64,000 nt of DNA from Scardovia wiggsiae F0424 (GTDB taxonomy: Bacteria > Actinomycetota > Actinomycetes > Actinomycetales > Bifidobacteriaceae): contig NZ_AKCI01000001.1 of NCBI RefSeq assembly GCF_000269605.1, forward strand, positions 1,240,001 through 1,304,000, given 5' to 3'. Below are positions 51,834 to 62,013 of this stretch, piece after piece (positions within the stretch are counted from its first letter, which is position 1; every line of letters starts with the position of its first letter). The translations under genes were made by a program, and so were the position numbers. The notes below the pieces were generated by a model that saw only the letters and a list, made by a program, of their open reading frames with translations, was not told where the DNA came from and ran no database searches.

Positions 51834-53342
51834 CTAGTTTTCCTGTATCTCTCGACGTCCTTCCTGAGCCCACAATGTATGGAAAGTGCCGGGCCTGTCT
51901 ACCCGCTTGTATGTGTGCGCGCCGAAAAAGTCACGCTGCCCCTGGATAAGCGCCGCGGGCAGGCGTCCGGAACGCAGCCCGTCATAGTATGCGAGTGAGC
52001 TTGAGAAAGCAGGGACGGGGATACCCGCCTGCGCGGCCGCAGCCACCACCTGGCGCCAGGCATCATGGGCGTTTTCCACTGCATCCTTAAAATACTCGTC
52101 AAAAAGGAGGGAGGTGAATGTGCGGCCTGAACCGTAAGCGTCCGAAATGCGGTTGAGGAACTTCGCGCGGATAATGCAGCCCCCGCGCCAGATACGGGCT
52201 ACAGCCCCAAGGTCGATATCCCATCCATACTGCCTGGCGCCGGCGCTGATCTCGTCGAACCCCTGGGCATACGCCACGATCTTAGAGGCATACAGCGCCT
52301 TACGGACAGCTTCGATAAACGCATCCTTCCCTTCGTCCCCAAGCGCGATATGCCCGTCAGGCCCCGCAAGCGGCGTCCTGCGGCTTTCCTCACGCTGTTC
52401 CTTCTGCCCGGAAAGCCCTCTGGCGAATACGGCCTCGGCAATGCCCGTAACCGGTATGGCGAGGCTCAGCGCCGTCTGGACTGTCCAGGTCCCCGTCCCC
52501 TTCATACCTGCTTCATCAAGCACAATGTCAACAAAAGGCTTGCCCGTATCCGCATCCGTGTGATGCAGGACTTCCGATGTGATCTCCACAAGATAGGAAT
52601 CAAGCTCGCCCTTATCCCACTCGTCAAAAATGTCACCGATCTCCTGGGGGGAGAGCCCGAGGCCGCGGCGGAGCAGGTCGTAGCTTTCGCCGATCAGCTG
52701 CATATCCGCATATTCAATGCCGTTATGCACCATCTTGACAAAATGGCCGGCCCCATCCTCACCAATATGTGTCACGCATGGTTCGCCTTCAGCCTTGGCA
52801 GCGATAGACTCGAATATCGGCTTCAGGTAATTCCACGACCAGTCCGTGCCCCCCGGCATCATCGAAGGCCCATTCAAAGCGCCCTCTTCACCGCCGGAAA
52901 TACCGCAGCCGACGAAATGCAGGCCGCGGGCACGGACATCTTTTTCACGGCGGATAGTATCTTCAAAATACGAATTGCCGCCGTCAATAATAATATCTTC
53001 AGGTTCGAAAACGCCCAGAAGCTCTTCAATAACAGCATCCGTAGCACGGCCTGCCGTGATCATCAGGATCACTTTGCGCGGTTTTTCAAGTGAATCTGCC
53101 AGGCCCTGCAGACTGTCCGAAGGGATGAATGCACCTTCGCTGCCATAGTTCTTCATGAACTCTTCGGTCCTGTCAGTATGCCTGTTATACACCGCGACTG
53201 TATTGCCGTGATGGGCCAGGTTACGGGCAAGGCTCGCGCCCATAACACCCAAACCTATAACACCGATGTTTGCCTGAGCACCCTGGGAAGCTGTGGAAGC
53301 CAGCCCGGCTGCACCGTTATCTGCTTCTGTTGTATCCGTCAT
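51834..53342 (-). CDS. gnd: 6-phosphogluconate dehydrogenase, decarboxylating
   Basis: Predicted 502-residue NADP-dependent enzyme converting 6-phosphogluconate to ribulose-5-phosphate. N-terminal GLGVMGASLARNLAHHG is the NADP site; GCGISGGEEGALNGPSMMPGG is the 6PGDH signature, with FVKMVHNGIEYADMQLI next to it. A short Ala-rich leader of about 22 residues precedes the fold, and the GTG KGT WT-type helix (GMKGTGTWTVQTAL) is intact. The ATG at 53342 has a strong AGGAGG ribosome site. It completes the zwf-opcA-pgl pathway from the opposite strand. Confidence 0.96.
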   Translation of the reverse strand: MTDTTEADNGAAGLASTASQGAQANIGVIGLGVMGASLARNLAHHGNTVAVYNRHTDRTEEFMKNYGSEGAFIPSDSLQGLADSLEKPRKVILMITAGRATDAVIEELLGVFEPEDIIIDGGNSYFEDTIRREKDVRARGLHFVGCGISGGEEGALNGPSMMPGGTDWSWNYLKPIFESIAAKAEGEPCVTHIGEDGAGHFVKMVHNGIEYADMQLIGESYDLLRRGLGLSPQEIGDIFDEWDKGELDSYLVEITSEVLHHTDADTGKPFVDIVLDEAGMKGTGTWTVQTALSLAIPVTGIAEAVFARGLSGQKEQREESRRTPLAGPDGHIALGDEGKDAFIEAVRKALYASKIVAYAQGFDEISAGARQYGWDIDLGAVARIWRGGCIIRAKFLNRISDAYGSGRTFTSLLFDEYFKDAVENAHDAWRQVVAAAAQAGIPVPAFSSSLAYYDGLRSGRLPAALIQGQRDFFGAHTYKRVDRPGTFHTLWAQEGRREIQEN

Positions 53343-53437
53343 TGAAACCTCCTGTATGTTGCCTGCCTGGATTGCAGTACTATCTACAATTCTAATGCAG
53401 GCTGCGGAGGCAGGGGCCGGTTCCCGGTGATTTCGGC

Positions 53438-56230
53438 TCAGAGAAATTTCTTCCTGGCAACAGCGTCATCTGCCTCTTCGCGCAGGTCTGAAGAGACTGT
53501 CTTCAGTGTATGGATATCAACAGGGTCGATTTCGCCCGTATCTGCCTTATGCTGTTCAGCCTTGCGGGTAAGGATAGCCTCAAGGGTGATAGGCCGTTTC
53601 GTTTTACGCAAAGGTACATATTTCAGCGGAGGGATCGGCTGCACCCTGACGAACAGCGGCTGCACTTCCACCTTCGGGTTGAAGGCAGACAGCCCGAACC
53701 ATTTCACAGGCGACCCTGCTACACGGCGGATCGCATACTTCACACGCAGCGAGAATGCGCCGCGGGTATCGATCTTCGATTCAGGCATAAGCGCTTTATG
53801 GATAAGCACATAATTGATCGTCCCCAGCTGCGGGTCATTGTCTATCTTCGGATAAATCGTTTCCTGAGGCGGCAGGGTGCCCGAATCGATCAGCTCATGC
53901 ATGATCTGATGCAGGTATGTAGATATATTCTGATTGACCTTGAAACCGATCCTCACACGGACCCTGAACAGGAAATCGGTGCCGAAATTCTCTACAGAAT
54001 ATTCGCGCGTATACGGATCATCAGTTACCAGCACGGAGACTGCCCACCATGCGTGCGCACGTTTAGGATGGTCCGCAAAGATCGAGAAGAAAATATCTGT
54101 ATCAAGCCTGCGCAGCTCGCTGTCAGATGTCAGATAAACCAGGTTGTCTGCATACAGCGGGACAGATTTATCCTGGTGGAGGATATTAAGCGCGGGGAGG
54201 AAATCTTCAGGGGCCATATGGCGCCGCTGGGACCGCTCCACTTTGGTGCCTGTGTCCCACGTGTACATGATAAAGAAGATCAGCAGCGTGATAATAGTAG
54301 TGAACCAGCCGCCGGTAAAGAACTTCGACAGCGACGAAATAAAGAAGAGCGTCTGGATCGCCAGGAATACTATACCGAAAATGACTGCAAACAGGCGCCT
54401 GCGCTGGACAAACCACATATGCGCCATAAGCAGGACGACCGTAGCGATCATCGTTATGGTGAGCGCAAGGCCGTACGCATTGGTGATACGTTCGGAATCC
54501 CTGAACAGGAGGAGCACGATCAGGGTGGCCGCGCACAGGACAAAGTTGACCAGAGGGATATAAAGCTGCCCCCGTGTACGTGCAGGATAGCGCACCTGAA
54601 GATGCGGCATCCAGTTCAGGCCGGTAGCTTCGGAAACCATAGTGAACGCGCCTGTTATCAGTGCCTGTGAAGCAATGACGCCGGCAGCCACGGAAAGGAT
54701 CACGGCCACATACCGCAGATTGGGGCTGATCGTCTGGAAGAAGGGGTTCAGGTTCTCCACGTTCCACAAAGACCTGTTATTCTGGTTGCGGATCATCCAT
54801 GCGCCCTGCCCGAAATAGTTGAATACAAGGCAGATGAAAATGAACGGCCATGTAGCGTATACATTGCCGCGGCCGACATGCCCCATATCGGAGTAAAGGG
54901 CTTCTGCACCGGTTGTCGCCAGGAAGACAGTCCCCATGATGGCGATCCCTGCACGGTTGGCACCGTTGAGGTTAAGCAGATATTCAAGCCCGTACCACGG
55001 GTTGAGCGCCTCGAAGACCGACCAGTCGTGGCCTATGGAAATAACGCCTACAACTGCCATGAAGGTGAACCAGGCCGCCACGACGATGCCGAAGACGCGG
55101 CCTATCCGTTCTGTGCCGCGGGACTGGACAGCAAAAAGTATAACGATGATAACCACAGTGATGATCACCGTGAGGTTAGAGTTCTGAGCAAAGACCCCCT
55201 GTATTGCAGGAAGCGTTTTCAGGCCTTCGACTGCGGAAGATATGGATACTGCAGGGGTAAGCACGGAATCGGCAAGGAAAGCCGCGCCGCCTACCATTGC
55301 GGGGATCCACAGCCATTTTGCAAAACGTTTGACCATGGAGTACAGGGCGAAAATGCCCCCTTCTCCTTTATTGTCGATCCGCATGGCGATCAGCACATAT
55401 TTTACTGTAGTGATAAGTGTGATGGACCAGAAAAGCAGGGAAAGCATGCCCAGGACGGATGTGCGGTCAACATACCTGATACCACCCTGCCCTGCTACGA
55501 ATGACTGGGAAAGGTACAGCGGCGATGTGCCGATATCGCCGTACACAACGCCCATGGTGACGATGCACATACCGAGAGAGATCTTGTCAGGCGATGCCTG
55601 CACCCTGTTCCACCAGCGGCCCAGCGGCGTGCGGGCTTTGACGGTTTTCATGCGGGCAGACTTGCGGGCTTCTTCTTTAGCACGCTCCGTCTCTTCGCGC
55701 TCCTCCTGCGAGATCGCCTCCTCGGAGACCTCGGAACCGCTGATGATCTCTTCTTCAGGGATTATGGACCCTGTCTCGTCCAGGACAGCAGCAACTTCTG
55801 CAGGTTTCGCCTCTTTTGAAGCTGGGGAGATCTTCTTTTGGGGAGTACTGCTGCGCGGGGCAGCATTTACAGCTTTTGCCAGATCCGTGTCATGCACAAG
55901 GTGCTGGAGGCCTTTGTCGTTGCCCTGCCCGTTATGGATCTCCGGCCTGGGGTCCGGTCCGGTGCCGGCAGGGTCCTCCTGCCCGGTACTGCCATCCTTC
56001 CGGCCGATACCCTGTCCGGCATCCCGGTTCAGGCCAGTACCGCTGCTATGGCCCTCGCTGTCCTGGGGGCTGGCATTATGGCTGGTACTGCTGTTCTGGT
56101 CAGCCCCGGGGCCTTCTCCGGCATCCTGCCTCCGGCCGGACGCCTGCTTATGGCCATCAGTACTGCCGCCTCCGCCATTCCCGTTCTCAGCTGCCATACG
56201 GCTAACGCGCTTACTATCCTGCTGCGCCAT
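53438..56230 (-). CDS. kup: Potassium uptake protein Kup, with long hydrophilic N-terminus
   Basis: Predicted 930-residue K+ symporter. The first 205 residues are hydrophilic and low complexity (Gly/Ser/Asp/Glu, then a basic EEARKSARMKTVKA stretch), which is unusual; standard Kup starts near GMCIVTMGVVYGDIGTSPLY (about residue 215). About twelve helices follow and then a cytosolic C-terminal domain (about 650-930). The ATG at 56230 is preceded by CCAGGAGG; the frame continues to 56284 without a ribosome site. The 246-bp upstream region has no clear riboswitch to my eye. The N-terminal extension may regulate gating or bind a partner. Confidence 0.93.
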   Translation of the reverse strand: MAQQDSKRVSRMAAENGNGGGGSTDGHKQASGRRQDAGEGPGADQNSSTSHNASPQDSEGHSSGTGLNRDAGQGIGRKDGSTGQEDPAGTGPDPRPEIHNGQGNDKGLQHLVHDTDLAKAVNAAPRSSTPQKKISPASKEAKPAEVAAVLDETGSIIPEEEIISGSEVSEEAISQEEREETERAKEEARKSARMKTVKARTPLGRWWNRVQASPDKISLGMCIVTMGVVYGDIGTSPLYLSQSFVAGQGGIRYVDRTSVLGMLSLLFWSITLITTVKYVLIAMRIDNKGEGGIFALYSMVKRFAKWLWIPAMVGGAAFLADSVLTPAVSISSAVEGLKTLPAIQGVFAQNSNLTVIITVVIIVILFAVQSRGTERIGRVFGIVVAAWFTFMAVVGVISIGHDWSVFEALNPWYGLEYLLNLNGANRAGIAIMGTVFLATTGAEALYSDMGHVGRGNVYATWPFIFICLVFNYFGQGAWMIRNQNNRSLWNVENLNPFFQTISPNLRYVAVILSVAAGVIASQALITGAFTMVSEATGLNWMPHLQVRYPARTRGQLYIPLVNFVLCAATLIVLLLFRDSERITNAYGLALTITMIATVVLLMAHMWFVQRRRLFAVIFGIVFLAIQTLFFISSLSKFFTGGWFTTIITLLIFFIMYTWDTGTKVERSQRRHMAPEDFLPALNILHQDKSVPLYADNLVYLTSDSELRRLDTDIFFSIFADHPKRAHAWWAVSVLVTDDPYTREYSVENFGTDFLFRVRVRIGFKVNQNISTYLHQIMHELIDSGTLPPQETIYPKIDNDPQLGTINYVLIHKALMPESKIDTRGAFSLRVKYAIRRVAGSPVKWFGLSAFNPKVEVQPLFVRVQPIPPLKYVPLRKTKRPITLEAILTRKAEQHKADTGEIDPVDIHTLKTVSSDLREEADDAVARKKFL

Positions 56231-56476
56231 GTGAAATCCTCCTGGCTTTCGCCGCGCGGTCTGCGTACACACGTCCGTGTGCATGCCTCCCGCGAATCAC
56301 CCATGCCATGCCTATATTGTCACGCATACTGCCATGCTGCGCATGGACCCTCGGGGCATATCATCTCATGTGAGCTGATACCCGCAGATGGCTACTTTAT
56401 CACGGTATACTCACATTTTACCGGCTGGAATGCGAAAAACCATTGTTTCCAAGGGGTCTGGAGAGGATTTGGCGGT

Positions 56477-57433
56477 TCATATGCCGTAAACTTCACGGGT
56501 ATTGGCTTCAGCCATCCGGGCAAGGCTCGCAGCATCCATGCCCAGCGTACCTGCCATGGAACGCAGGGTATACGGGATCATATACGGGGAATTTGTCCGG
56601 CCGCGGTACGGCACAGGAGGCAGGTAGGGGGCGTCTGTTTCTACAAGGATATGATGCCTGTCAATGATGCGCAGGGCCTCGCGTATACTGTCGTTGCCTT
56701 TGTACGACACCGTTCCTGAGAAACTCAGATACCAGCCATGTTCGTTGGCGGCGCGCGCGACATCAGGCCCGGCTGAGTAAGAATGGAATACGGTCCGTTC
56801 GGGGGCGCCGTTGCGCAGGAGCAGGTCAATAACATCGCCATGGGCATCGCGGTCGTGTATCTGCATGGGGAGGCTGAGCTCCCTGGCAAGCGCCATATGG
56901 GCGCTGAACGCTTCGCGCTGGAAACGGCGGGCAGCCTCCCCCGTCCTGAAGTAGTCGAGCCCCGTTTCGCCAATAGCCACTACAACCTTCGGGTTTTCAC
57001 GGGCAATACGTTCAACTTCGCTGAGCGCCTCATCGAAGGGCACATCATGCCATGGCTTGTAATCCAGCTCCAGCCCGTCGGGGCCAACCGCTCCGCGATG
57101 CCCGTGCAAAACCGCTTCATTCGGATGGATCGCAACGGCGCTGAACACTGTCCCGGGATGCGCGCGCGCCAGATCAACTGCCGTGTGCAGATACGGAAAT
57201 TCACATCCTACGTCTATCACCCTGTGCACACCCACAGCTGCGGCCTGGTCCAGCATGATGTCAGGCGTGTAGACAGGAACCGGTTCCTGGCCGCGCTCCG
57301 CAGCTTGGCGGCTCATCTCTTCGGCAAATTCCTTCACTGCAGCCAGATGTGTATGGTTATCAGTTACAGGGGTCCCCAAAGGTTCCGGCGCCGGCGGCCA
57401 GGACCTGTCCCGATGTTTTTTCGACATGCCCAT
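56477..57433 (-). CDS. tatD: TatD-family metal-dependent deoxyribonuclease
   Basis: Predicted 318-residue TIM-barrel hydrolase. HTHL near residue 30 holds the first metal His pair (DNHTHL), AIGETGLDYFR gives the second-metal Glu, PMQIHDRDAHGDVID and VFHSYSAGPDVA supply the two later His and VETDAPYLPP the final Asp. Biochemically these enzymes act as 3'-5' DNases and in other substrates; physiological role unclear. Start uncertain: ATG 57433 or 57427 (MSKKHRDRS); the frame opens at 57496 at a repeat-like motif. It lies 127 bp downstream of trpS. Confidence 0.9.
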   Translation of the reverse strand: MGMSKKHRDRSWPPAPEPLGTPVTDNHTHLAAVKEFAEEMSRQAAERGQEPVPVYTPDIMLDQAAAVGVHRVIDVGCEFPYLHTAVDLARAHPGTVFSAVAIHPNEAVLHGHRGAVGPDGLELDYKPWHDVPFDEALSEVERIARENPKVVVAIGETGLDYFRTGEAARRFQREAFSAHMALARELSLPMQIHDRDAHGDVIDLLLRNGAPERTVFHSYSAGPDVARAANEHGWYLSFSGTVSYKGNDSIREALRIIDRHHILVETDAPYLPPVPYRGRTNSPYMIPYTLRSMAGTLGMDAASLARMAEANTREVYGI

Positions 57434-57465
57434 CGCCCCATTCCATAGTCCTATAGTTCCCGTGG

Positions 57466-57494
57466 CCTCATACCGTGGCCCCATAAGCGGTTCC
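57466..57494 (-). repeat. Copy 3 (loose) of the shared upstream motif
   Basis: On the minus strand it starts GGAACCGCTTATGGGGCC; the part after this diverges from copies 1 and 2. It lies 33-61 bp upstream of the chosen tatD start. Confidence 0.3.
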
Positions 57495-57559
57495 AAAGCG
57501 GCCCCATGATCTGCAAGCCGGCAATGCCGGCCGCCTCCGGAGGCCTGCCGCCTGGCGGC

Positions 57560-58684
57560 TTACCCGCGATAATATACCATCCCCATAGCTTCGCGCACCT
57601 GCCGGAGCGTTTCTTCAGCTATGGCATTAGCGCGCTTATTCCCCTCACGCAGAACATCCCGGACATAATCCATATCCTGTGCGAGCTCAGCACGGCGTTC
57701 GCGGTGCGGGGCGAGGAAACTGTTGACAGATTCAGCAAGGTAATTTTTCAGCGCGCCTGCACCTGAGTCACCGATCTCTTCGGCAATAGTGCGGGGGTCC
57801 CTTCCCGTAACAAGCCCTGCTGTTGTCAGGAGCGCTGATACCTGCGGCCTGCCGGCAGGGTCGAATGTAATGCGCCGCTCAGAATCTGTGGGGCTCTTCT
57901 TTATAAGCTTTGCCGTTTCTTCAGCAGTAGCCCCAAGTGAAATAGCATTCCCGTACGATTTGCTCATCTTGCGCCCGTCAAGCCCGGGGATCTCCGAGAT
58001 ATCAGACAGGACTGCCTCCGGCTCGGGGAATACCGGATCACCTTTAGCATATCGTTCGTTGAACCGCCGGGCGATAGTCCTGGTCAGCTCAATGTGGGGC
58101 AGCTGGTCCTTGCCCACTGGGACTATATTCCCTTTGCAGAATAAAATATCGCACGCCTGGTGCACAGGATATGTCAGCAGCAGCCCAGTCAGAGCATGCC
58201 CGGATGCTTCCATCTCAGATTTCACCGTAGGGTTGCGGTGCAGCTCGGCTTCAGTCACCAGCGACAGGAAAGGAAGCATCAGCTCATTTTCTGCCGGTAC
58301 TGAAGAATGCGTGAAAATCATCGTCTTTTCAGGGTCTATGCCTGCCGCAAGATAATCCATGATTATATTGAGCACGTTATCTTCAATATGCTCTGTCGTA
58401 TCCCTGTCAGTGATCACCTGGTAATCAGCAATAATAATATTGGTATGCACACCGAGGTCCTGCATTTTCACGCGCTCAAGGACCGTCCCAAAATAATGCC
58501 CCAGATGCAGGCGTCCGGTCGGCCTGTCCCCGGTAAGCATAGTAAACTTCCCGGGATCTTCATGCAGCTTCTGAAGCGTTTTATCTGAACGCCTCTTTGC
58601 TTCTTCATAACTTGCACTGATCTCATTCCCCGCCGCAGTCAGCCGGCGGCCGGTATCCTGCGATATGCTGCCTGTGTTCGCCAT
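57560..58684 (-). CDS. trpS: Tryptophanyl-tRNA synthetase
   Basis: Predicted 374-residue class I aminoacyl-tRNA synthetase. The HIGH-type motif is GRLHLGHYFG (about residue 57) and the KMSKS motif is GRKMSKSYGN (about 238). The N-terminus has a 40-residue hydrophilic extension. AAGGAG precedes the ATG at 58684. It is followed by tatD on the same strand. Confidence 0.95.
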   Translation of the reverse strand: MANTGSISQDTGRRLTAAGNEISASYEEAKRRSDKTLQKLHEDPGKFTMLTGDRPTGRLHLGHYFGTVLERVKMQDLGVHTNIIIADYQVITDRDTTEHIEDNVLNIIMDYLAAGIDPEKTMIFTHSSVPAENELMLPFLSLVTEAELHRNPTVKSEMEASGHALTGLLLTYPVHQACDILFCKGNIVPVGKDQLPHIELTRTIARRFNERYAKGDPVFPEPEAVLSDISEIPGLDGRKMSKSYGNAISLGATAEETAKLIKKSPTDSERRITFDPAGRPQVSALLTTAGLVTGRDPRTIAEEIGDSGAGALKNYLAESVNSFLAPHRERRAELAQDMDYVRDVLREGNKRANAIAEETLRQVREAMGMVYYRG

Positions 58685-58850
58685 GAGTCAACTCCTTCGC
58701 GGGGAAGCGCAACACCCCGAAAAACGTAAAAAAATAGTTAAAATCTTGCTTTAATCATAAAAATTTCGGCAGACAATCATAATTCGTGGTATCCTACTTG
58801 TTGATGATCAAACACTGTGTGAGATAGCCGTAATCGGCAAAGGAGTTTTT

Positions 58851-59261
58851 ATGGGCCGCGGACGTCAGAAGGCAAAACAAACAAAGATGGCTCGGAAACT
58901 CAAATATATGACCACCGATACGGATTATAACGAGCTTGAAAGGGAGCTGTCTTCCCGCGAATCTGACGCTGCCGGTACAGCTGATGACGGTATCAGTGCT
59001 GCGAACCCCGACCATGACGCACAGGAGACCGGAGCCGGCGGCGCCAGCACCAGTCCTAACATGGCAGACAGCAGCACGGCGCTTGACAGAACTTCACCCG
59101 AAAACACTTCTGATGATCTTGATGAGTACGCAGCATGGGCTGCAGAAGCGGCTAAAAAAGCCGGATCACAGCCGCCGAAAAAACCTGCCATGCATAAGCC
59201 ATTCCCCAAAATGCCTTTCCCGGGCAAGCTGAAGCCTAAATCCGGCCGCGATAAGGAATAG
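58851..59261 (+). CDS. DUF3073 family protein
   Basis: Predicted 136-residue small cytosolic protein: basic MGRGRQKAKQTKMARKLKY, then YNELERELSS, an Asp/Ser/Ala-rich disordered stretch, and DDLDEYAAWAAEAAKKAG followed by a Pro/Lys-rich tail. This is the actinobacteria-specific DUF3073 layout. The function is unknown. AAAGGAG precedes the ATG at 58851. The 166-bp gap to trpS is AT-rich and likely carries divergent promoters. Confidence 0.9.
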   Translation: MGRGRQKAKQTKMARKLKYMTTDTDYNELERELSSRESDAAGTADDGISAANPDHDAQETGAGGASTSPNMADSSTALDRTSPENTSDDLDEYAAWAAEAAKKAGSQPPKKPAMHKPFPKMPFPGKLKPKSGRDKE

Positions 59262-59305
59262 CTGTTTGCGGGAATACTGAGCGGATCAGCAGAAGGGCAA
59301 TACGT

Positions 59306-60230
59306 TTACAGCTCTGAGAGTGTATGCCCTGTTCGCTCCTGTTCTGCAGCCTGATCATGGGCTGCTTCACGTCTGTATCTTACGATCCCCCATGTTCCCC
59401 GGATGATCATATAAGCAGACAACATCAGGAGGAGCACAAAAACCGCGGTGCCTGTCCAGATATTCATCTGATGCTGCTGTACCCTGTCCCCGCCGAAAGT
59501 AGAAAACATGGCAAGCTGCAGGGTAAACATTGAGAAAATTGCTGTTGACAGGGTAACCATCGTGCCTGCTGCGTACACAGGATTGCTGTATTTATGGTAT
59601 TTGACCATGTTGATTATCGCTGAAGCCAGATTACAGAACGAACACAGGGCAATCACGTATATCATATGGCCCGGGTATGTGATCGTCCTGCCATCATGGA
59701 TAGCGATCGCATTCATCCCTGCTGCCGCAACGGTAAGGGCGATAAGGAGGATACCGCAGAACCTGTACCGTTTATACAGCTGGACAGTATTATGCCTTCC
59801 TTTACGTATGTATCTGAACAGCGAGAACCGTTCAGCGCTCAGGATTGCATAATAAAAAGCCAGGGTTATAAACCAGGCGGAATGGTAAAAGACACCGGAA
59901 AAAGCCTCATAAAGCGAATACAGTACGTTGACAGCCAGCGCGGTATATAACGAAACCTCCGCCTTGAATTCCATATCCGTTACATACTTATTAAAGTAAT
60001 AATACTTCTGCAGCTTCTTTTTCCACGCAAGGAGGTATTCCCTGATGCGCAGGATAACCGTTACCAGGGTATAGGCGGAAAACGCATAAAAAACATAAGC
60101 AGGGATAGTATCTTTTATACCCCAACCAAAAAATGAGGAACAGGCAGGCCGCTGTGACTGCACACATAACTGCTATACCAGGAATCGGAGGATACAGCAG
60201 CTTCCTCATAAACCGTTTCCATCTGCCCAT
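59306..60230 (-). pseudogene. Multi-pass membrane protein with a +1 frameshift at a T6 tract
   Basis: Two overlapping minus-strand frames make one sensible protein: the first 36 residues (from ATG 60230; basic MGRWKRFMRKLL, then a helix) and the rest (to 59306) with six more helices. They join at a run of six T on the minus strand at about 60127-60132; five T would fuse them as CLFLIFGWGIKDT. The product would be about 307 residues, integral membrane, ending in a basic/acidic tail. I do not recognise the family. If the frameshift is genuine, the gene is off or phase-variable; a sequencing error is also possible. It follows the ThrE-type gene on the same strand by 42 bp and may be co-transcribed. 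Confidence 0.6.
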
Positions 60231-60272
60231 GTAAGAAAGTATATGTTATCTGCGAAACTTCCCCGTCCACAC

Positions 60273-61907
60273 TTATACGTCATAGCGCCAGCTGCGGTCT
60301 GTGAGGATGCGTGCGGCAGCCAGGCCTATCGGGAGGCATACCACCACAAGCAGGGCGCGGAAAGTCCAGTCCAGGGCCGCGGCAGAGTTGAACTGCCCCA
60401 GATAGTAGACAGCCTCATACATATACAGCCCCGGCACCATGATCACAATAGACGGCACAGTCAGTGTGATACGCGGGAAACCATATTCTGCGGGGATAAG
60501 CCCGTGACGCACAGCAATGCGCCAGCCGCTTGCCAGCAGCCCGGCGATAAGCGCCCCCAGGAAAGCTGCAGCCTCAATAGGCATATGCCACAGATCAATG
60601 ATCTCCAGGCGGAATGTGTCTGCGGCTGCACCGATCAGGGCAGCAATACACGCCATTTTCTGCGGTGAGTTGAACAGTACCGAGAATCCCCATACGCCGC
60701 CGAAAGCGGTGATAAACCGCAGGCCTGCGGTCAGCCAGGGAGCCATATATAACGCCTCGAACCCTCCGGGGGTCAGATGGACGATATCCGCCACAGCCCA
60801 CGCAGCCAAAGTTGCGGAAGTGATGATAGCAAGGAAATATACGCCGCGCTGGATCCCTGAAGAAATATCCAGCTTAGCAATATCAAGCCCTCCTGTGATC
60901 AGCGGAAACCCGGGTACAACAAATAGGATCGCACCGATATACGCTGTATCATGCGCAAGCGCAGGCGGGTATACGAACCCAAGCAAACGCAGCGACCCAA
61001 TACTGACAGCTGCCGCTGCAACGACTGCCAGGGCGGTAACAAAAAACTGGTTCATATGCCGTCTGCCGAGAAGGCTGCGGACGAACTGGCCGCAGCCGGC
61101 GCCGATAAAAGCAGCAAACATATCAACTATCCCGCCGCCCAGCAGGAATGTGAATGATGCGCAGGAAACCGCAGAGGCCAGTACCTGCATTGCCGGTTTG
61201 TACAGCCGATGGCGGTATTCAATGGCATCCAGCCTTTCATGGACTTTCCGCACTGTAACACTTCCGGCATCTGCATGAACACTTCCGGCACCCGCATGCA
61301 TGCCGGCAGGACGGGCAGTATCCGCTTCCCCGCCGGCAGGCTGGCTGCGGCCGCCGCCAATAATATCGGAATCCGGCGCAACAGCCATGCTCTTTTCATT
61401 CGGAAGCCCCGCAATGAAATTCTGCGATGCATCCGCAGCCTTGTGATACGTGCCCTTCCGCCCGAGGCTCACCGAAAGCCAGTCAGTAAAATGCTCCATC
61501 AGCCATATCCGCTCAGTGTTGACACCTACTGTAGGCAGATCTACAACTTCAGTTATCCTCTCGCTGCTGTCAGAACACGAAACTTCGATATCAGCAATAT
61601 TGACATCGGAACGCACATCAACATCAAGATCCTGCCCTATACGGCCCATAAGCTCACGGACGCGGTAGCTCCCCGTGCCGCTGGCAAGTTCCAGAGCACC
61701 CGCCCGGACAATAACGCTGGCTTTCGCCGCCAGGTTCGCCTGGCCAAGCGGCTTGTCAAGGTCTGAGACCACATCATCAACAGCCAGAGGGACAGAATGG
61801 CTGTGCAGCCGCCGGGCATCAAGCAGGCTCCTTTCGCGGATACTCTCTTTACTGTATTTTTCGCGGTATTCTTTCACCGAATCTGTTATAGAGTCTTTTA
61901 AGCCCAT
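60273..61907 (-). CDS. ThrE-family threonine/serine exporter
   Basis: Predicted 544-residue membrane protein. An N-terminal cytosolic part (about 1-190, including IEVSCSDSSERITEVVDLPTVGVN) is followed by two groups of five helices: PF06738-type, with LLGGGIVDMFAAFIGAGCGQ and VVPGFPLITGGLDIAKLDISSGIQRG, and a C-terminal part with VPGLYMYEAVYYLGQ. This single-chain architecture matches ThrE of Corynebacterium. The frame opens at 62207, but ATG 61907 is the natural domain start and leaves a gap of 106 bp to the divergent MATE gene. The exported substrate (threonine, serine or small dicarboxylates) is not certain. Confidence 0.88.
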   Translation of the reverse strand: MGLKDSITDSVKEYREKYSKESIRERSLLDARRLHSHSVPLAVDDVVSDLDKPLGQANLAAKASVIVRAGALELASGTGSYRVRELMGRIGQDLDVDVRSDVNIADIEVSCSDSSERITEVVDLPTVGVNTERIWLMEHFTDWLSVSLGRKGTYHKAADASQNFIAGLPNEKSMAVAPDSDIIGGGRSQPAGGEADTARPAGMHAGAGSVHADAGSVTVRKVHERLDAIEYRHRLYKPAMQVLASAVSCASFTFLLGGGIVDMFAAFIGAGCGQFVRSLLGRRHMNQFFVTALAVVAAAAVSIGSLRLLGFVYPPALAHDTAYIGAILFVVPGFPLITGGLDIAKLDISSGIQRGVYFLAIITSATLAAWAVADIVHLTPGGFEALYMAPWLTAGLRFITAFGGVWGFSVLFNSPQKMACIAALIGAAADTFRLEIIDLWHMPIEAAAFLGALIAGLLASGWRIAVRHGLIPAEYGFPRITLTVPSIVIMVPGLYMYEAVYYLGQFNSAAALDWTFRALLVVVCLPIGLAAARILTDRSWRYDV

Positions 61908-62013
61908 ACCCTCATTGTTGCCCTCAATAACGACAGTAACGACAGCCGGTGCAGTACAGCCTGCGGCAGCAGTCAGCCCTCTGGAACCTGCCTGTGCGTA
62001 GAATAGTACCGTT

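Noticed and set aside
56231-56476. c-di-AMP (ydaO-type) riboswitch before kup
   Set aside because: Expected biologically, but I could not find the conserved ydaO core sequences on the minus strand.
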